NCBI GenBank assembly: GCA_035561515.1
Contig: DATMXP010000027.1
Span: 186,001 to 250,000, forward strand
DNA: 64,000 nt
Source of the DNA: Terriglobales bacterium
Lineage (GTDB): Bacteria; Acidobacteriota; Terriglobia; Terriglobales; Acidobacteriaceae
Reading direction: 5' to 3'
Shown here in pieces: positions 23,689 through 33,400 of this stretch (its first letter is position 1; each line of letters opens with the position of its first letter). The notes below the pieces were generated by a model. It did no database searches and was not told where the DNA came from. It saw nothing but the letters and a program-made list of their open reading frames with translations. The translations under genes were made by a program, and so were the position numbers.

Positions 23689-24936
23689 ATGCCGCAATCG
23701 GAACTCAAACGCGTGCTCCGGCAATTGCTATGGCCGAACGGGACAGTCGTCCTGCTGGCAGCGATCGCGATTGCGAGCGGCTTGTTCCGCAAACCGATAG
23801 CACACACAGCTGACTACGCAGCGGTGGCGGTCATTGCGGCAGGCCTGCTCACGGCGTGGCGCTTCCATGCGAAGAGGAGTATCGCTGGGCTGTTGCTGTT
23901 TGCCGGGGTGACATTCGCCTTTCAGTACGCCAACGCACAGAACCCGTCGTTGGGGGCGGCGCTGAGCCTGCTTCTGCCGCTGAACCTGGTGGCGCTCTTG
24001 ATGGTGGAGGAATTCACGCTCTCGCTGGAGCCGATCGGGTACTGGGCGGGATTCGCTACGGTGCAGGCAGGAGTGCTAGCAGCCACATGTCGTCCGGGAG
24101 AAGCCGGTACATTCTGGGCCTGGGTGAACGCGGGAAAGTCGGCGTGGCCCCTGTCAATCGGGCCCATCCCGACGTTGATGTTTGCACTCGCTACGGCGGC
24201 TTTGCTCTACAAGTTCGTGAAGGAGCGGCGTCCGCTGGATGCGGGGCTGGCGTGGTCGCTGTTACCTTCGCTGCTGGCGTGTCACGCGGCTGGTTCGGTC
24301 AGAACGGCGTACCTCGCTGCGGGCGCGGTGGCGATTACCGTGTCCGTGATCGAAACCTCTTACCAGCTCGCGTATGAAGACGAGTTGACGCGTCTGCCGG
24401 GACGGCGCGCCTTCAACCAGACGATCGCCGCGCTGGATGACAAGTACTCCATCGCGATGGTGGACGTAGACCATTTCAAGAAGTTCAACGACACCTACGG
24501 GCACGAAGTCGGAGACCAGGTGCTGCGCATGGTGGCCTCGCGGTTGGCGAACGTCAGTGGCGAGGGGAGACCGTTCCGCTGCGGCGGCGAAGAGTTTGCG
24601 GTGGTGTTCCCGGGGAAGTCGGCGGAAGAGGCCATGGAGCACGCGGAACTCCTGCGCCGCACGATTGAAGACACAACCTTCACCGTGCGTGGTCCGGAAC
24701 GCAGCCAGAGGAAGCGCGACGAGCGGCGGTATTGCCATAGCCCGAGGCATTTGCAGAATCAACGTGTGGGAACGTCGGTCACGGTGAGCATTGGAGTGGC
24801 CCAGCCTCGGGCGGAAAACGACGATGTCCACTGGGTGATCGAGGCGGCTGATAAGGCCCTCTACGCGGCCAAGCAGCGCGGCAGGAATCGGGTGGTGGTG
24901 GCGACGGTGGGCAGGAAGCGGGCGGCTGGAGCGTAG
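23689..24936 (+). CDS. Membrane diguanylate cyclase (GGDEF)
   Basis: A 415-residue protein. Residues about 15-230 hold six to eight transmembrane helices without a recognised sensor name. The GGDEF domain (about 240-400) has DELTRLPGRRAFNQTI, the metal/substrate segment AMVDVDHFKKFNDTYGHEVGDQVLR, the active signature RCGGEEFAVVFP and C-terminal TVSIGVAQ...ADKALYAAKQRGRNRV. GGEEF is catalytically competent, so c-di-GMP synthesis is expected. A basic insert of about 30 residues (RGPERSQRKRDERRY...) interrupts the domain before the TVSIG strand. A GTG at 23590 could extend it by 33 residues. Confidence 0.9.
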   Translation: MPQSELKRVLRQLLWPNGTVVLLAAIAIASGLFRKPIAHTADYAAVAVIAAGLLTAWRFHAKRSIAGLLLFAGVTFAFQYANAQNPSLGAALSLLLPLNLVALLMVEEFTLSLEPIGYWAGFATVQAGVLAATCRPGEAGTFWAWVNAGKSAWPLSIGPIPTLMFALATAALLYKFVKERRPLDAGLAWSLLPSLLACHAAGSVRTAYLAAGAVAITVSVIETSYQLAYEDELTRLPGRRAFNQTIAALDDKYSIAMVDVDHFKKFNDTYGHEVGDQVLRMVASRLANVSGEGRPFRCGGEEFAVVFPGKSAEEAMEHAELLRRTIEDTTFTVRGPERSQRKRDERRYCHSPRHLQNQRVGTSVTVSIGVAQPRAENDDVHWVIEAADKALYAAKQRGRNRVVVATVGRKRAAGA

Positions 24937-24977
24937 ACACAGACGCTTTTACTGCCGGTGTGCTGAAATAGCACATT

Positions 24978-25937
24978 ATGAGTCTCGCCTTCGAACAGCT
25001 GCAGGAACTCATCTGGTCATTTAGGCAGTCCCGAGTCGTTCTCTCAGCAATCGAACTCGACGTCTTCAGCAAGATCGCATCGGGGGCAACCGCGGCGGAA
25101 GTCGGCGCCAAGATAGGAACTGATCCGCGGGCAACCGAGATGCTGTTGAACGCTCTGGTTAATCTCGAGTTGCTGACGAAGACCGATTCCAAATACTTCA
25201 ACGCGGAAGTCGCGTCACGCTACTTGTCCGGCGATGCTCGGATGTCCGTGATGCACCAGGTCGGCCTCTGGAACCGTTGGAGTTCTCTGACGCAATGCGT
25301 AAAGACCGGCACGGCGGTTCTGCCGAGCGAGCGGAGCGAATCCGATACTGAGGCATTCATCGCTGCAATGCATCGGAACGCGAGCGAGCGGGCGGTGCAC
25401 GTGGTGGAGTCCGTGGAGGCATCTCGTTTCCGCAAAATGCTCGATTTGGGCGGAGGATCCGGGGCCTATTCCATCGCGTTTGCGCAGGCGAACCCGGAGC
25501 TTCATGTCACGATCTTCGATCGTGCGGAGGTGCTAAAGATTGCGAGCCGGCATGTGGCGAACGCGGGATTGGCCAATCGAATTGGAACACATCCGGGCGA
25601 CATGCTCGTCGATTCTTTGCCGTCTGGAAACGATTTCATTCTGCTGTCGCAGATACTGCATGCATTCGGGGTTGATGAAAATCGGCAACTGCTAAAGCGC
25701 GCGTATGCCGCGTTAAACCCGGGTGGACAAATAGCAATTCAGGAGTTTTTGCTGGATCCGGAAAGGACCTCGCCGCGGTGGGCGGTGCTGTTCTCGCTCA
25801 ATATGTTGGTGGGGACGCCTTCGGGATCGTCGTACACCGAGGCAGAGATTCGAAGCTGGCTGGAGAAGGCTGGATTTCGAAATGTCCGGCACGTACCGTT
25901 GCCGCCGAATACGAATCTGATCGTGGCCGAGAAATAG
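24978..25937 (+). CDS. SAM-dependent methyltransferase, O-methyltransferase family 2 type
   Basis: A 319-residue protein with the two-part layout of plant-like O-methyltransferases. An N-terminal winged-helix/dimerisation domain (about 1-90: LIWSFRQSRVVLSAIELDVFSKIASGATAAEVGAKIG) is followed by a class I SAM fold (about 155-310: RKMLDLGGGSGAYSIAFAQANP, DRAEVLKIA, GDMLVDSLPSGNDFILLSQILHAFGVDEN). The substrate is unknown; bacterial members often modify quinones, carotenoids or polyketides. No pathway neighbours help. Confidence 0.88.
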   Translation: MSLAFEQLQELIWSFRQSRVVLSAIELDVFSKIASGATAAEVGAKIGTDPRATEMLLNALVNLELLTKTDSKYFNAEVASRYLSGDARMSVMHQVGLWNRWSSLTQCVKTGTAVLPSERSESDTEAFIAAMHRNASERAVHVVESVEASRFRKMLDLGGGSGAYSIAFAQANPELHVTIFDRAEVLKIASRHVANAGLANRIGTHPGDMLVDSLPSGNDFILLSQILHAFGVDENRQLLKRAYAALNPGGQIAIQEFLLDPERTSPRWAVLFSLNMLVGTPSGSSYTEAEIRSWLEKAGFRNVRHVPLPPNTNLIVAEK

Positions 25938-25982
25938 GCGAATTGCGCTCGGGCCCTAATACTTTTATCCTTAGATCTGCTT

Positions 25983-26351
25983 ATGCGGCGTGCTTGGGAC
26001 GTAATTAAGGGATACATCTTCTGGACCCATACCCGTGGCAGTTTCCATTACGACGTAATGGTCACGGCCATTCTTCTCTTTATCTTCGTGACGCCGCGTG
26101 CGTGGTTCGGCGATAAACCGGCTGAGCACCGCCCACACCAGAGCGAGGTCATCGTTCAGCCTGATGGAAACAATGGGTTTATCTACGAAGTGGACGCTAC
26201 GGCAGTCCGAGGTGGCTCGGAGGAGGCAGTCCGGGCGGACCTGCTGCGCGTGATTGAGCCCATCGGGGGGGAGGTTTCGATCACCAGTTTCGAGCCTGTC
26301 CGCGACTCTAAAGGCCACACGGTGTTGTATAAAGTACGCGTTCAACGTTGA
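25983..26351 (+). CDS. Hypothetical membrane-anchored protein, 122 residues
   Basis: Not recognised. There is one transmembrane segment near residues 24-41 (YDVMVTAILLFIFVTPRAWF), with an N-terminal cytoplasmic basic region (MRRAWDVIKGYIFWTHTRGS) and an exported C-terminal domain of about 75 residues (VIVQPDGNNGFIYEVDA...LYKVRVQR). It lies 32 bases before the LolA-like gene and on the same strand, so the two probably form an envelope operon. Confidence 0.75.
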   Translation: MRRAWDVIKGYIFWTHTRGSFHYDVMVTAILLFIFVTPRAWFGDKPAEHRPHQSEVIVQPDGNNGFIYEVDATAVRGGSEEAVRADLLRVIEPIGGEVSITSFEPVRDSKGHTVLYKVRVQR

Positions 26352-26383
26352 TCGCTGAGCAGAGTTGGGTCATCTAATCAAAT

Positions 26384-27073
26384 ATGAAGCGTAATTTTCT
26401 AGTTCAGGTCTGCCTGTTGCTGGCGATGGGAGCTTTGGCTTTTGGCCAAGGTGCCCAACTGCAAAAAGTGCTGAGCGCCATGGACCAACAGGCGGCCACA
26501 TTTAAGAACGCCCAGGCGGACTTCGTCTGGGACCAGTACACGAAGGTCGTCGACGACCACGACATGCAGGAAGGGACGATCTACTTCCGGCGACAGTCGA
26601 AGACCGACGTGCAGATGGCGGCGGACATCCGCAAGCCCGCGGGCAAGCAGGTGCTGTTTGCCGACGGCAAGGTTCGGCTATACGAACCCAAGATCGACCA
26701 GGTCACCGAATACGATGCCGGCAAGAGCAAGGCCGATTTCGAAAGCTTCCTGGTGCTCGGCTTCGGCGGGGCAGGGCGTGATCTGGCGAAGTCATTTGAC
26801 GTGAAATATGCGGGGACAGAGCAGGTGCAGGGAATCAATGCGGCAAAGCTGGAGTTGACCCCGAAGTCGCAACGCGTTCGTGGCATGTTCGTGAAGATCA
26901 TTTTGTGGATCGATCCAGCCCGGGGCGTGTCGGTGCAGCAGCAATTCTTCGACGCAGACGGGAACTACCGCCTGGCCAAGTACTCGAACATCAAGATGAA
27001 TGAAAAGCTCAGTGATGAGCAGTTCAAACTGAAGACTACGTCGAAGACAAAGACGATTCGGCCAAACGGATAA
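26384..27073 (+). CDS. LolA-like outer-membrane lipoprotein carrier family protein
   Basis: A 229-residue periplasmic protein with a signal peptide (1-20, ALAFG-QG). The mature part follows the LolA-like fold: LSAMDQQAATFKNAQADFVWDQY, GTIYFRRQSKTDVQMAADIRKPAGKQVLFADGKVRLYEPKIDQVTEYD, then LELTPKSQRVRGMFVKIILWIDPARGVSVQQQFFDADG. It may shuttle a lipid or lipoprotein, or be one of the DUF-type relatives that do not; the sequence alone does not decide. Linked to the membrane protein upstream. Confidence 0.83.
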   Translation: MKRNFLVQVCLLLAMGALAFGQGAQLQKVLSAMDQQAATFKNAQADFVWDQYTKVVDDHDMQEGTIYFRRQSKTDVQMAADIRKPAGKQVLFADGKVRLYEPKIDQVTEYDAGKSKADFESFLVLGFGGAGRDLAKSFDVKYAGTEQVQGINAAKLELTPKSQRVRGMFVKIILWIDPARGVSVQQQFFDADGNYRLAKYSNIKMNEKLSDEQFKLKTTSKTKTIRPNG

Positions 27074-27176
27074 ATTGTCTCTGGAACCAGAGTAGAAGCG
27101 TCGCTATACTGAGCAACCACAGTGGCGCTTCTTCGCGTCCCACCACGGTAACAAGAATTTCCCATTAGGGGTATTC

Positions 27177-27407
27177 ATGGCCAAGTTGTTCACCATTCCG
27201 GTTCGACCGAATCCAACGCGCAGGAAGAAGGAGCGCATTTCCGATCCGCGATTCGTCGAAGGCCAGCGCATGCTGGTGGAAGCGATGAAATACCTCACCC
27301 AGCAGGACCCGCAGGAAAACCGTCCTGCCATCGAACTGCTGTCGGAGCACTTCCGCACGCAGTTCCGCATGTCGGACCGTCCGCTGGAGAAGCCCTCACA
27401 GGCTTAG
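27177..27407 (+). CDS. Small hypothetical protein, 76 residues
   Basis: Not recognised. A basic N-terminus (MAKLFTIPVRPNPTRRKKERISDPRF) leads to two predicted helices (GQRMLVEAMKYLTQQDPQENRPAIELLSEHFRTQF). No signal peptide is visible. Its stop codon overlaps the stop of the convergent M20 peptidase by four bases. AGGGGT precedes the ATG. Confidence 0.65.
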   Translation: MAKLFTIPVRPNPTRRKKERISDPRFVEGQRMLVEAMKYLTQQDPQENRPAIELLSEHFRTQFRMSDRPLEKPSQA

Positions 27408-28936
27408 GGCTCCAGCGGTTTGTCCATTTTCGGGCCCGTAGATAAATCCAACAAGGCCTCCAGCAAAACGCTGACGCCGCGATGTAAGTCGGCAGTGGGA
27501 ACTCGCTCGTCTACATCGTGACCGGGATACGGCTTGCCGGGGAACCACATGCCAAAGGCGATGGAGTTGGGCAGCCGTTTGGCGTAGGTACCGCCGCCTG
27601 AAACGGCAGGCTTGATCCGCTCGCCCGTGGCGCGTTGGTAATCGGCCATGAGGCGCTTCACCAACTTCGAATTCATATCGAAGCTGAGCACCGTGTCGTC
27701 ATACCAGCCATCAGCTTCCAGGCTTGCTCCGGTTGACGCGTTGAAGTCGGCTAGTTTCTTTTCAAGTTTCGCGCGGAGGTCTGCAACCGTCATCGGCGGG
27801 ATATGGCGAACGTTGATCGCCTGCTTGAGCTTGCCGTCCTCGGTTGCTTTGATGGTTGCGACATTTACGTCTTCGCCGCCCCAGATCGGGTCTGACTGCG
27901 CGATTCCCAGTGCTTTGCCGTGAAGGTCGGAGCCGGCGAGTCGCGCGAACGCGAGAAGATCAGCGGCACCCGACTTCGCCAGTTTGCCATTCAGCATGTT
28001 GGCGAGAAACACGAGTGCGTTCCTTCCACCTTCAAGGTTCATGCCGGAATGCGCAGCGCGGCCGTAAACGGTGATCTGAACTTCGTTCCCGGTGCGCTCG
28101 ACGTTGTACCGAAATCCATCGCCGGTTTTCGTGCGGCTCAGGTCAGCGACAGCCTGCGTTAGACCATCTTGCGAATCCGAGATCCACCTCAAAGTAGCGT
28201 CGGCACGACTGGGCACGATGCTGGTGGCGAGCCCGGCGGTCAGTTTCGTAAGCGCAAATGGAGCATTGGCCGCCGACCGAACGCGATAGGGATCGTCTGC
28301 GGTCTGCGAGAACTCCGCCCAGGCTTTCTCTCCGACTACCACGGGGAACGCCGAGTCGAGAACCAAAGTGAGGTCCGGAGCTTTGTGCGACTTCAAATAC
28401 TCGGCAACGTCTTGGTTGTCGCTCTCCTCGTCGCTGCCGACTAGAAGCAGAATTGTATGCGTACGGGAAACGCCGCTTATCTGTAGCGCCTTCATCGCGA
28501 GCAGCGCCTGCACAAGCGGTCCTTTATCGTCGGCAGTGCCACGGCCGTAAATGACTCCATCCTTCACGGTCGCTTCGAACGGAGGATAGGTCCACTCTTT
28601 CGGATCGGCAGGCTGCAAATCGCCATGCACCATCAAACCCAGGACGGGCGCACCGGCAGGACCGGGCAATTCGATTTCAGTGACAAGTCCGGCGTCACGA
28701 ACGGTGAAGCCCAGGTTCTCTCCCGTTTTGCGCAGCCAGGCCTGCTGTTGCTGTCGGGCTTCAACATTGCCCTTCACGGTTTGGAAGCGGACGGCCTCAG
28801 ACAGCATGGGCACCATGTGTTGAGACAACTGATCCTTGTAGATGGCACGCAGCGAATCGGCTGTTACTTTCTGTTGAGCGTTGAGAAGAGCGGAAGAAAC
28901 CAGTAGTGCAGCCACGAGGAAACGAATCATCATCAA
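27404..28936 (-). CDS. Exported M20-family dipeptidase
   Basis: A 510-residue zinc peptidase with a signal peptide (1-20, SALLNA-QQ). The metal ligands are visible: MVHGDLQPADP (His-x-Asp), GRGTADDKGPLVQALLAMK (bridging Asp), GSDEESDNQDV (Glu pair) and the late GHDVDER. The long insert (about 200-330) is the dimerisation lid. It resembles PepV/Sapep-type Xaa-dipeptidases. It probably digests dipeptides in the periplasm. Convergent with the small gene at 27177. Confidence 0.9.
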   Translation of the reverse strand: MMMIRFLVAALLVSSALLNAQQKVTADSLRAIYKDQLSQHMVPMLSEAVRFQTVKGNVEARQQQQAWLRKTGENLGFTVRDAGLVTEIELPGPAGAPVLGLMVHGDLQPADPKEWTYPPFEATVKDGVIYGRGTADDKGPLVQALLAMKALQISGVSRTHTILLLVGSDEESDNQDVAEYLKSHKAPDLTLVLDSAFPVVVGEKAWAEFSQTADDPYRVRSAANAPFALTKLTAGLATSIVPSRADATLRWISDSQDGLTQAVADLSRTKTGDGFRYNVERTGNEVQITVYGRAAHSGMNLEGGRNALVFLANMLNGKLAKSGAADLLAFARLAGSDLHGKALGIAQSDPIWGGEDVNVATIKATEDGKLKQAINVRHIPPMTVADLRAKLEKKLADFNASTGASLEADGWYDDTVLSFDMNSKLVKRLMADYQRATGERIKPAVSGGGTYAKRLPNSIAFGMWFPGKPYPGHDVDERVPTADLHRGVSVLLEALLDLSTGPKMDKPLEP

Positions 28937-28957
28937 CTACTCTCTCCGGTGAACAGA

Positions 28958-30370
28958 TTATTGATTCGCAATTGCATGATTACGATGGAATTTTGTCGTG
29001 CTGTTGGGACGAATCGCGGAGACTAGACCGCACGCGGCAAGCGCGATGATGGCGGGATAACATTCGAGCACATACCTTGGTTCAGGATTCGGCATCCACG
29101 CCAGGAAGGCCGTGCGGAGCAGCATAAACGAGACGAACAGCATGAAGTAAGGAATGGCATTACGCAGCAAGGCCCTAAGCGCTAGAAGAATGTAGCCAAT
29201 GTTGATCGCTGCCAGCAGTATCGCCCATCGGAATTGCGGTGGATCATCCTGCCGCAGCATCCACCAATGAGAATCGATGGGGAGCATTTCGGTGCGAGGA
29301 CGGAGCCATAGATCGGCTGCGCGCAGAAGTGGGAGTCCGACGTAATAACGCAGTGGATGAGAGCGAATGCGTAGTTCGGCAAGCAGGTTGAATTGCGTGT
29401 CGAGTTCGGGAGAGATGGCGTTCCCGTTTTCCGCGTAGGCTGCGAAAAGATTTTCTGTCTGAATGTGCTGGGTTTCGTCGTCGATAGCTCGCCGCGGAAG
29501 ATCGCCAACCGAGATTGGTTCGCCATCCACCTTGAACCAGATATCTTCCACCGAGGAGTAATCGGCAATCCAGGTGCGGGTCCAGCGATGGAATCCGTGC
29601 GGCACAAACTCCCACGGCATGCTCGCAGTCGTGGTAGTCAGGGGCTGGAAGACGTGAAATACCCGCCAGTTACGGACGGTCCAAGGAATTAATGGGGCGA
29701 GCGCGATGAATGCCGCAAGTACGGCTCCAACGAAAATGGTCCGCTGACGGCGCCTGATCGCAATCACGAAGCTATATGCGGCGATCACCATCAGCAACAT
29801 GCCACCGTCCGGACGAAGCAGAATCCCCGCTGCCAGGGCCAGTCCGCAGATAACCCAGCGAATTTTCTTGGTTGGAGCCTCCAAGGCCGCAACTGCAGCA
29901 TCGAATGCAGCCGCTGCGAAGAGGATGGCAAGCGTTTCCGTGAGTGCCGCAGAGGTGTAGTTCGCAAAAAAGGGGCACAAGGCCGTCAGGACGAACGCCA
30001 CCTTCGCCGCGGTCTGCGACGCAAGCCGGCGAGCTAGATCGGCAATGACGAAGCAGGTAAGAACATCGACTGCGATCTGAACAAGAAGAATAGCGTTGTA
30101 GTGCTCCACGCCGACGATCGACCACAACGCGGCAATGAACATCGGGTAGCCGGGCAGACGAACAAACGTCGGGTCAGGTGGCTGGTCGAGTCCGTAAATG
30201 CCGTGCTGGAGCCAGTTTTTGGCGATATCACCGTAGACAAAGGAATCGTAGGTGATCATCCGAAACTTGAAGAAGAACAGCAACCGAAAGGCGATGGCGG
30301 CAAGGGTTCCCACTACAAAAAAAGCCGCATTCCTGCGAAGAAACTGCCAAAATTGAGAGTGTTGGCTCAT
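28958..30370 (-). CDS. Membrane glycosyltransferase, ArnT/GT39-like
   Basis: A 470-residue polytopic protein with 10-12 hydrophobic segments (e.g. AAFFVVGTLAAIAFRLLFFF at the N-terminus). The first external loop has KFRMITYDSFVYGDIAKNWLQHGIYGLD and RLPGYPMFIAALW, in the place where lipid-phosphate-sugar GT-C enzymes carry the catalytic Asp. A polyprenyl-phosphate-sugar donor and a lipid or protein acceptor are inferred. It lies 21 bases downstream of the M20 peptidase start, oriented the same way but upstream of it in transcription. Confidence 0.83.
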   Translation of the reverse strand: MSQHSQFWQFLRRNAAFFVVGTLAAIAFRLLFFFKFRMITYDSFVYGDIAKNWLQHGIYGLDQPPDPTFVRLPGYPMFIAALWSIVGVEHYNAILLVQIAVDVLTCFVIADLARRLASQTAAKVAFVLTALCPFFANYTSAALTETLAILFAAAAFDAAVAALEAPTKKIRWVICGLALAAGILLRPDGGMLLMVIAAYSFVIAIRRRQRTIFVGAVLAAFIALAPLIPWTVRNWRVFHVFQPLTTTTASMPWEFVPHGFHRWTRTWIADYSSVEDIWFKVDGEPISVGDLPRRAIDDETQHIQTENLFAAYAENGNAISPELDTQFNLLAELRIRSHPLRYYVGLPLLRAADLWLRPRTEMLPIDSHWWMLRQDDPPQFRWAILLAAINIGYILLALRALLRNAIPYFMLFVSFMLLRTAFLAWMPNPEPRYVLECYPAIIALAACGLVSAIRPNSTTKFHRNHAIANQ

Positions 30371-30437
30371 TCAGAATAGGTGATTCTGCCACAGCCATGC
30401 TGAGTCTGGTTCCTGTACGATTAGAAATACTCCTCTC

Positions 30438-33400
30438 ATGAGCGCGAAGCCAGTCTTCTACGATCCGCAGCGTCGCCGGTGGCGCCGGCTGCGCAGGGCT
30501 TTCGATGCGCTGGCGGTCCTGTTGACGCTAGTGGTCATCTTCTTTGCTTATTCCGTTCTCAAAGATGCCGATCTTCCAAGCCTCAGTTTCGCCAATCAAA
30601 AGAAGGCCTACCGACCGCTGAAAGAGAAAGAGCGGCGCCACACGCATGTGCGTCCGGTCGGCCGACGCAAAACAGCGAAACCTGCATCGCAGGTCGCCCT
30701 CAACACCGGAGACCCAATTCGAGCGGCGTTTTACGTGACATGGGATGCGGGTAGCTTCGCCTCGTTAAAAGAGTACGTTCACCTCATCGACATCCTCTAT
30801 CCGGAGTGGCTGCACGTGACCGGGAGCGATGGCCGTTTGCAGGCCGTCACCGAGTTGAACAAGATGTTCGACGTCATGCAGGGCGGACGAGTGCAGCCGG
30901 TGGACACCAAGGTTATGCCACTCATCACCTTCGAAAAGGCCGCGACCGAAGTCATGCCGCTGGTGAACAACTTCGATCCGACAACGAATGAGTGGAAGGA
31001 CATTACCAACCTGCTGAAGGATCCGGCAGCGCGGCAGAATTTTCGCCAGCAACTGGGCACATTTCTTGCCAGCGATAAATACAAGGGGATCAATCTTGAT
31101 TTCGAGAGTATCCCCACTCAAGACCAGGCTTATTACCGCACGTTCGTAAAAGAGCTGCACGACGACCTGAAAAGCCGCGGGATGAAACTACACATCAGCG
31201 TCCCCGTGGCAGATCGCGATTACGACTTCCGCTTCCTTTCTGCGAATTCCGACGGCCTTGTGCTGATGAATTACGACGAACACTTCGGCGGAGGCGATCC
31301 CGGGCCGATTGCGTCACAGGAATGGTTCACGAAAAACCTGGTAAGCGCGGTGAAAGAGATTCCCCGGGAAAAACTGATCTGCGCGGTTGGCAGCTACGGC
31401 TATGACTGGGAGATCGGCGCCAAGAGCGCAAAGCCTCCGGAAAGGTCCGTGCAGGAGGCTTGGCTTACCGCGGCGGAATCGGAATCAAGCATTGCATTTG
31501 ACGAAGACACCTTAAATCCGCACTTCTCGTATCTCGACGACGACAACAAGCGTCACGATGTCTGGTTCCTGGATGGCGTTACCGTATTGAACCAGATGAG
31601 GGCGGCACGTGATCTCGGAATCACCACGTTTGCGTTGTGGCGGTTGGGATCCGAAGACAGGTCGTTGTGGTCGATCTGGGACTTCCCATCGGAACCGAAT
31701 TCGGAGGACAAGCTCAAAGTATTGTTGCCCGGCCAGGATGTCGATATGGAGGGGGAAGGGGAGATCCTTCACATTGCCAGCGCTCCGCAAGATGGCGAGC
31801 GAAGCCTGAAAGTGGACCCGGCGACTGGGCTGGTCGTTTCTCAATCCATTGTGAAGTTTCCGGCGCCGTACGTAATCAACCAGTACGGTGCATCGCCGAA
31901 TAAGATCGCGATCACATTCGACGACGGCCCCGATCCGCAATGGACGCCGAAGATTCTTGATGTATTGAAGCAAAAGAACGTAAAGGCGACATTTTTCCTG
32001 ATCGGCGTCGAAGCGCAGAACTTCTCCTCGATTGCTGAACGCGTTTATCGCGAAGGACACGAGATCGGGAATCACACCTTTACGCATCCGGACATCTCGA
32101 ACATCTCACGCCGCTACATGGACGTGGAACTGAACCTGACCGAGATGCTGTTTGCGAGCCGCTTCGGCGTGAGAAGTCTGCTGTTCCGTCCGCCCTACTC
32201 GATCGATCAGGAGCCGGACACCGCGGACCAGGTGCGTCCTCTTGAAGTCACGCAGGGCAAGCACCTGATTACCATCGGCGACAAACTGGATCCGAATGAC
32301 TGGCAGGACAATCCGCGCCGCTCAGCTCAGCAGATCGCGCAGTACGTCTTCAATAACCTCCCGCCATGCAACGGAAAGGTCGGTTGCGGAAACATCCTGT
32401 TACTGCACGACGGCGGGGGTGACCGGTCTGAGACCGTCAAGGCTCTTCCGCTGATCATCGATGGATTGCGGGCGCGAGGATACGAACCCGTGCCAGTTTC
32501 GGACTTAATCGGCAAAACACGCGCTGAGGTGATGCCGCCGCTGGCTACGAGCAAGGAGCGCTGGATCGCTCACGTGGACCTGCTCGGGTTCAAACTCATG
32601 GGCATGGTCACGGGCTTTATCGTGATCGTCTTCTATATCGGGGACATCTTGATGAGCGCACGCCTCCTGCTCGTGGGCTCGCTGGCGATCTTCGACCGCG
32701 TTCGCGGAAGCAGGTCCGACAGGAAGCCTAAGCCGGAGTTCACTCCTCCAGTTGCTGTTCTCATTCCCGCGTTCAACGAGGAAAAGGTCATTGAAAGGAC
32801 TGTACGTGCCGTCCTGATGTCGCATTACCCGAACTTCCGGGTGATCGTTATCGACGATGGCTCCAAGGACCGTACATACGAAGTGGCGAAGACAGCGTTC
32901 GCAAAAGAGATTACGGCCGGAAAAGTTTTGGTCCTGACCAAGCCGAATGCCGGTAAAGCGGAAGCGCTCAATCACGCGCTGACGTTCGTGACCGAAGAAA
33001 TCTTCGTTGGCATAGATGCCGACACCGTAATCGCTCGAGAGGCGATTGCCCGCTTAGTCCCGCACTTCCTCGACACGAGAATTGCTGCCGTGGCAGGGAA
33101 CGCGAAGGTCGGAAATCGGGTCAACCTGTGGACTCGTTGGCAAGCCCTGGAATACATCACCAGCCAGAACTTCGAGCGTCGGGCACTCAACGCGTTGGGA
33201 GCAGTCAGTGTAGTCCCGGGCGCGATCGGCGCCTGGCGAACGGCCGTCGTGAAGCAGGCTGGTGGCTACCACACCGATACGGTCGCCGAAGATGGCGATC
33301 TCACCATGGCGCTCCTGGAGAGCGGATATCGAGTGGTGTACGAAGACCGGGCCATTGCTTGGACCGAGGCTCCCAGCAACGCGAATGGGCTCATGCGGCA

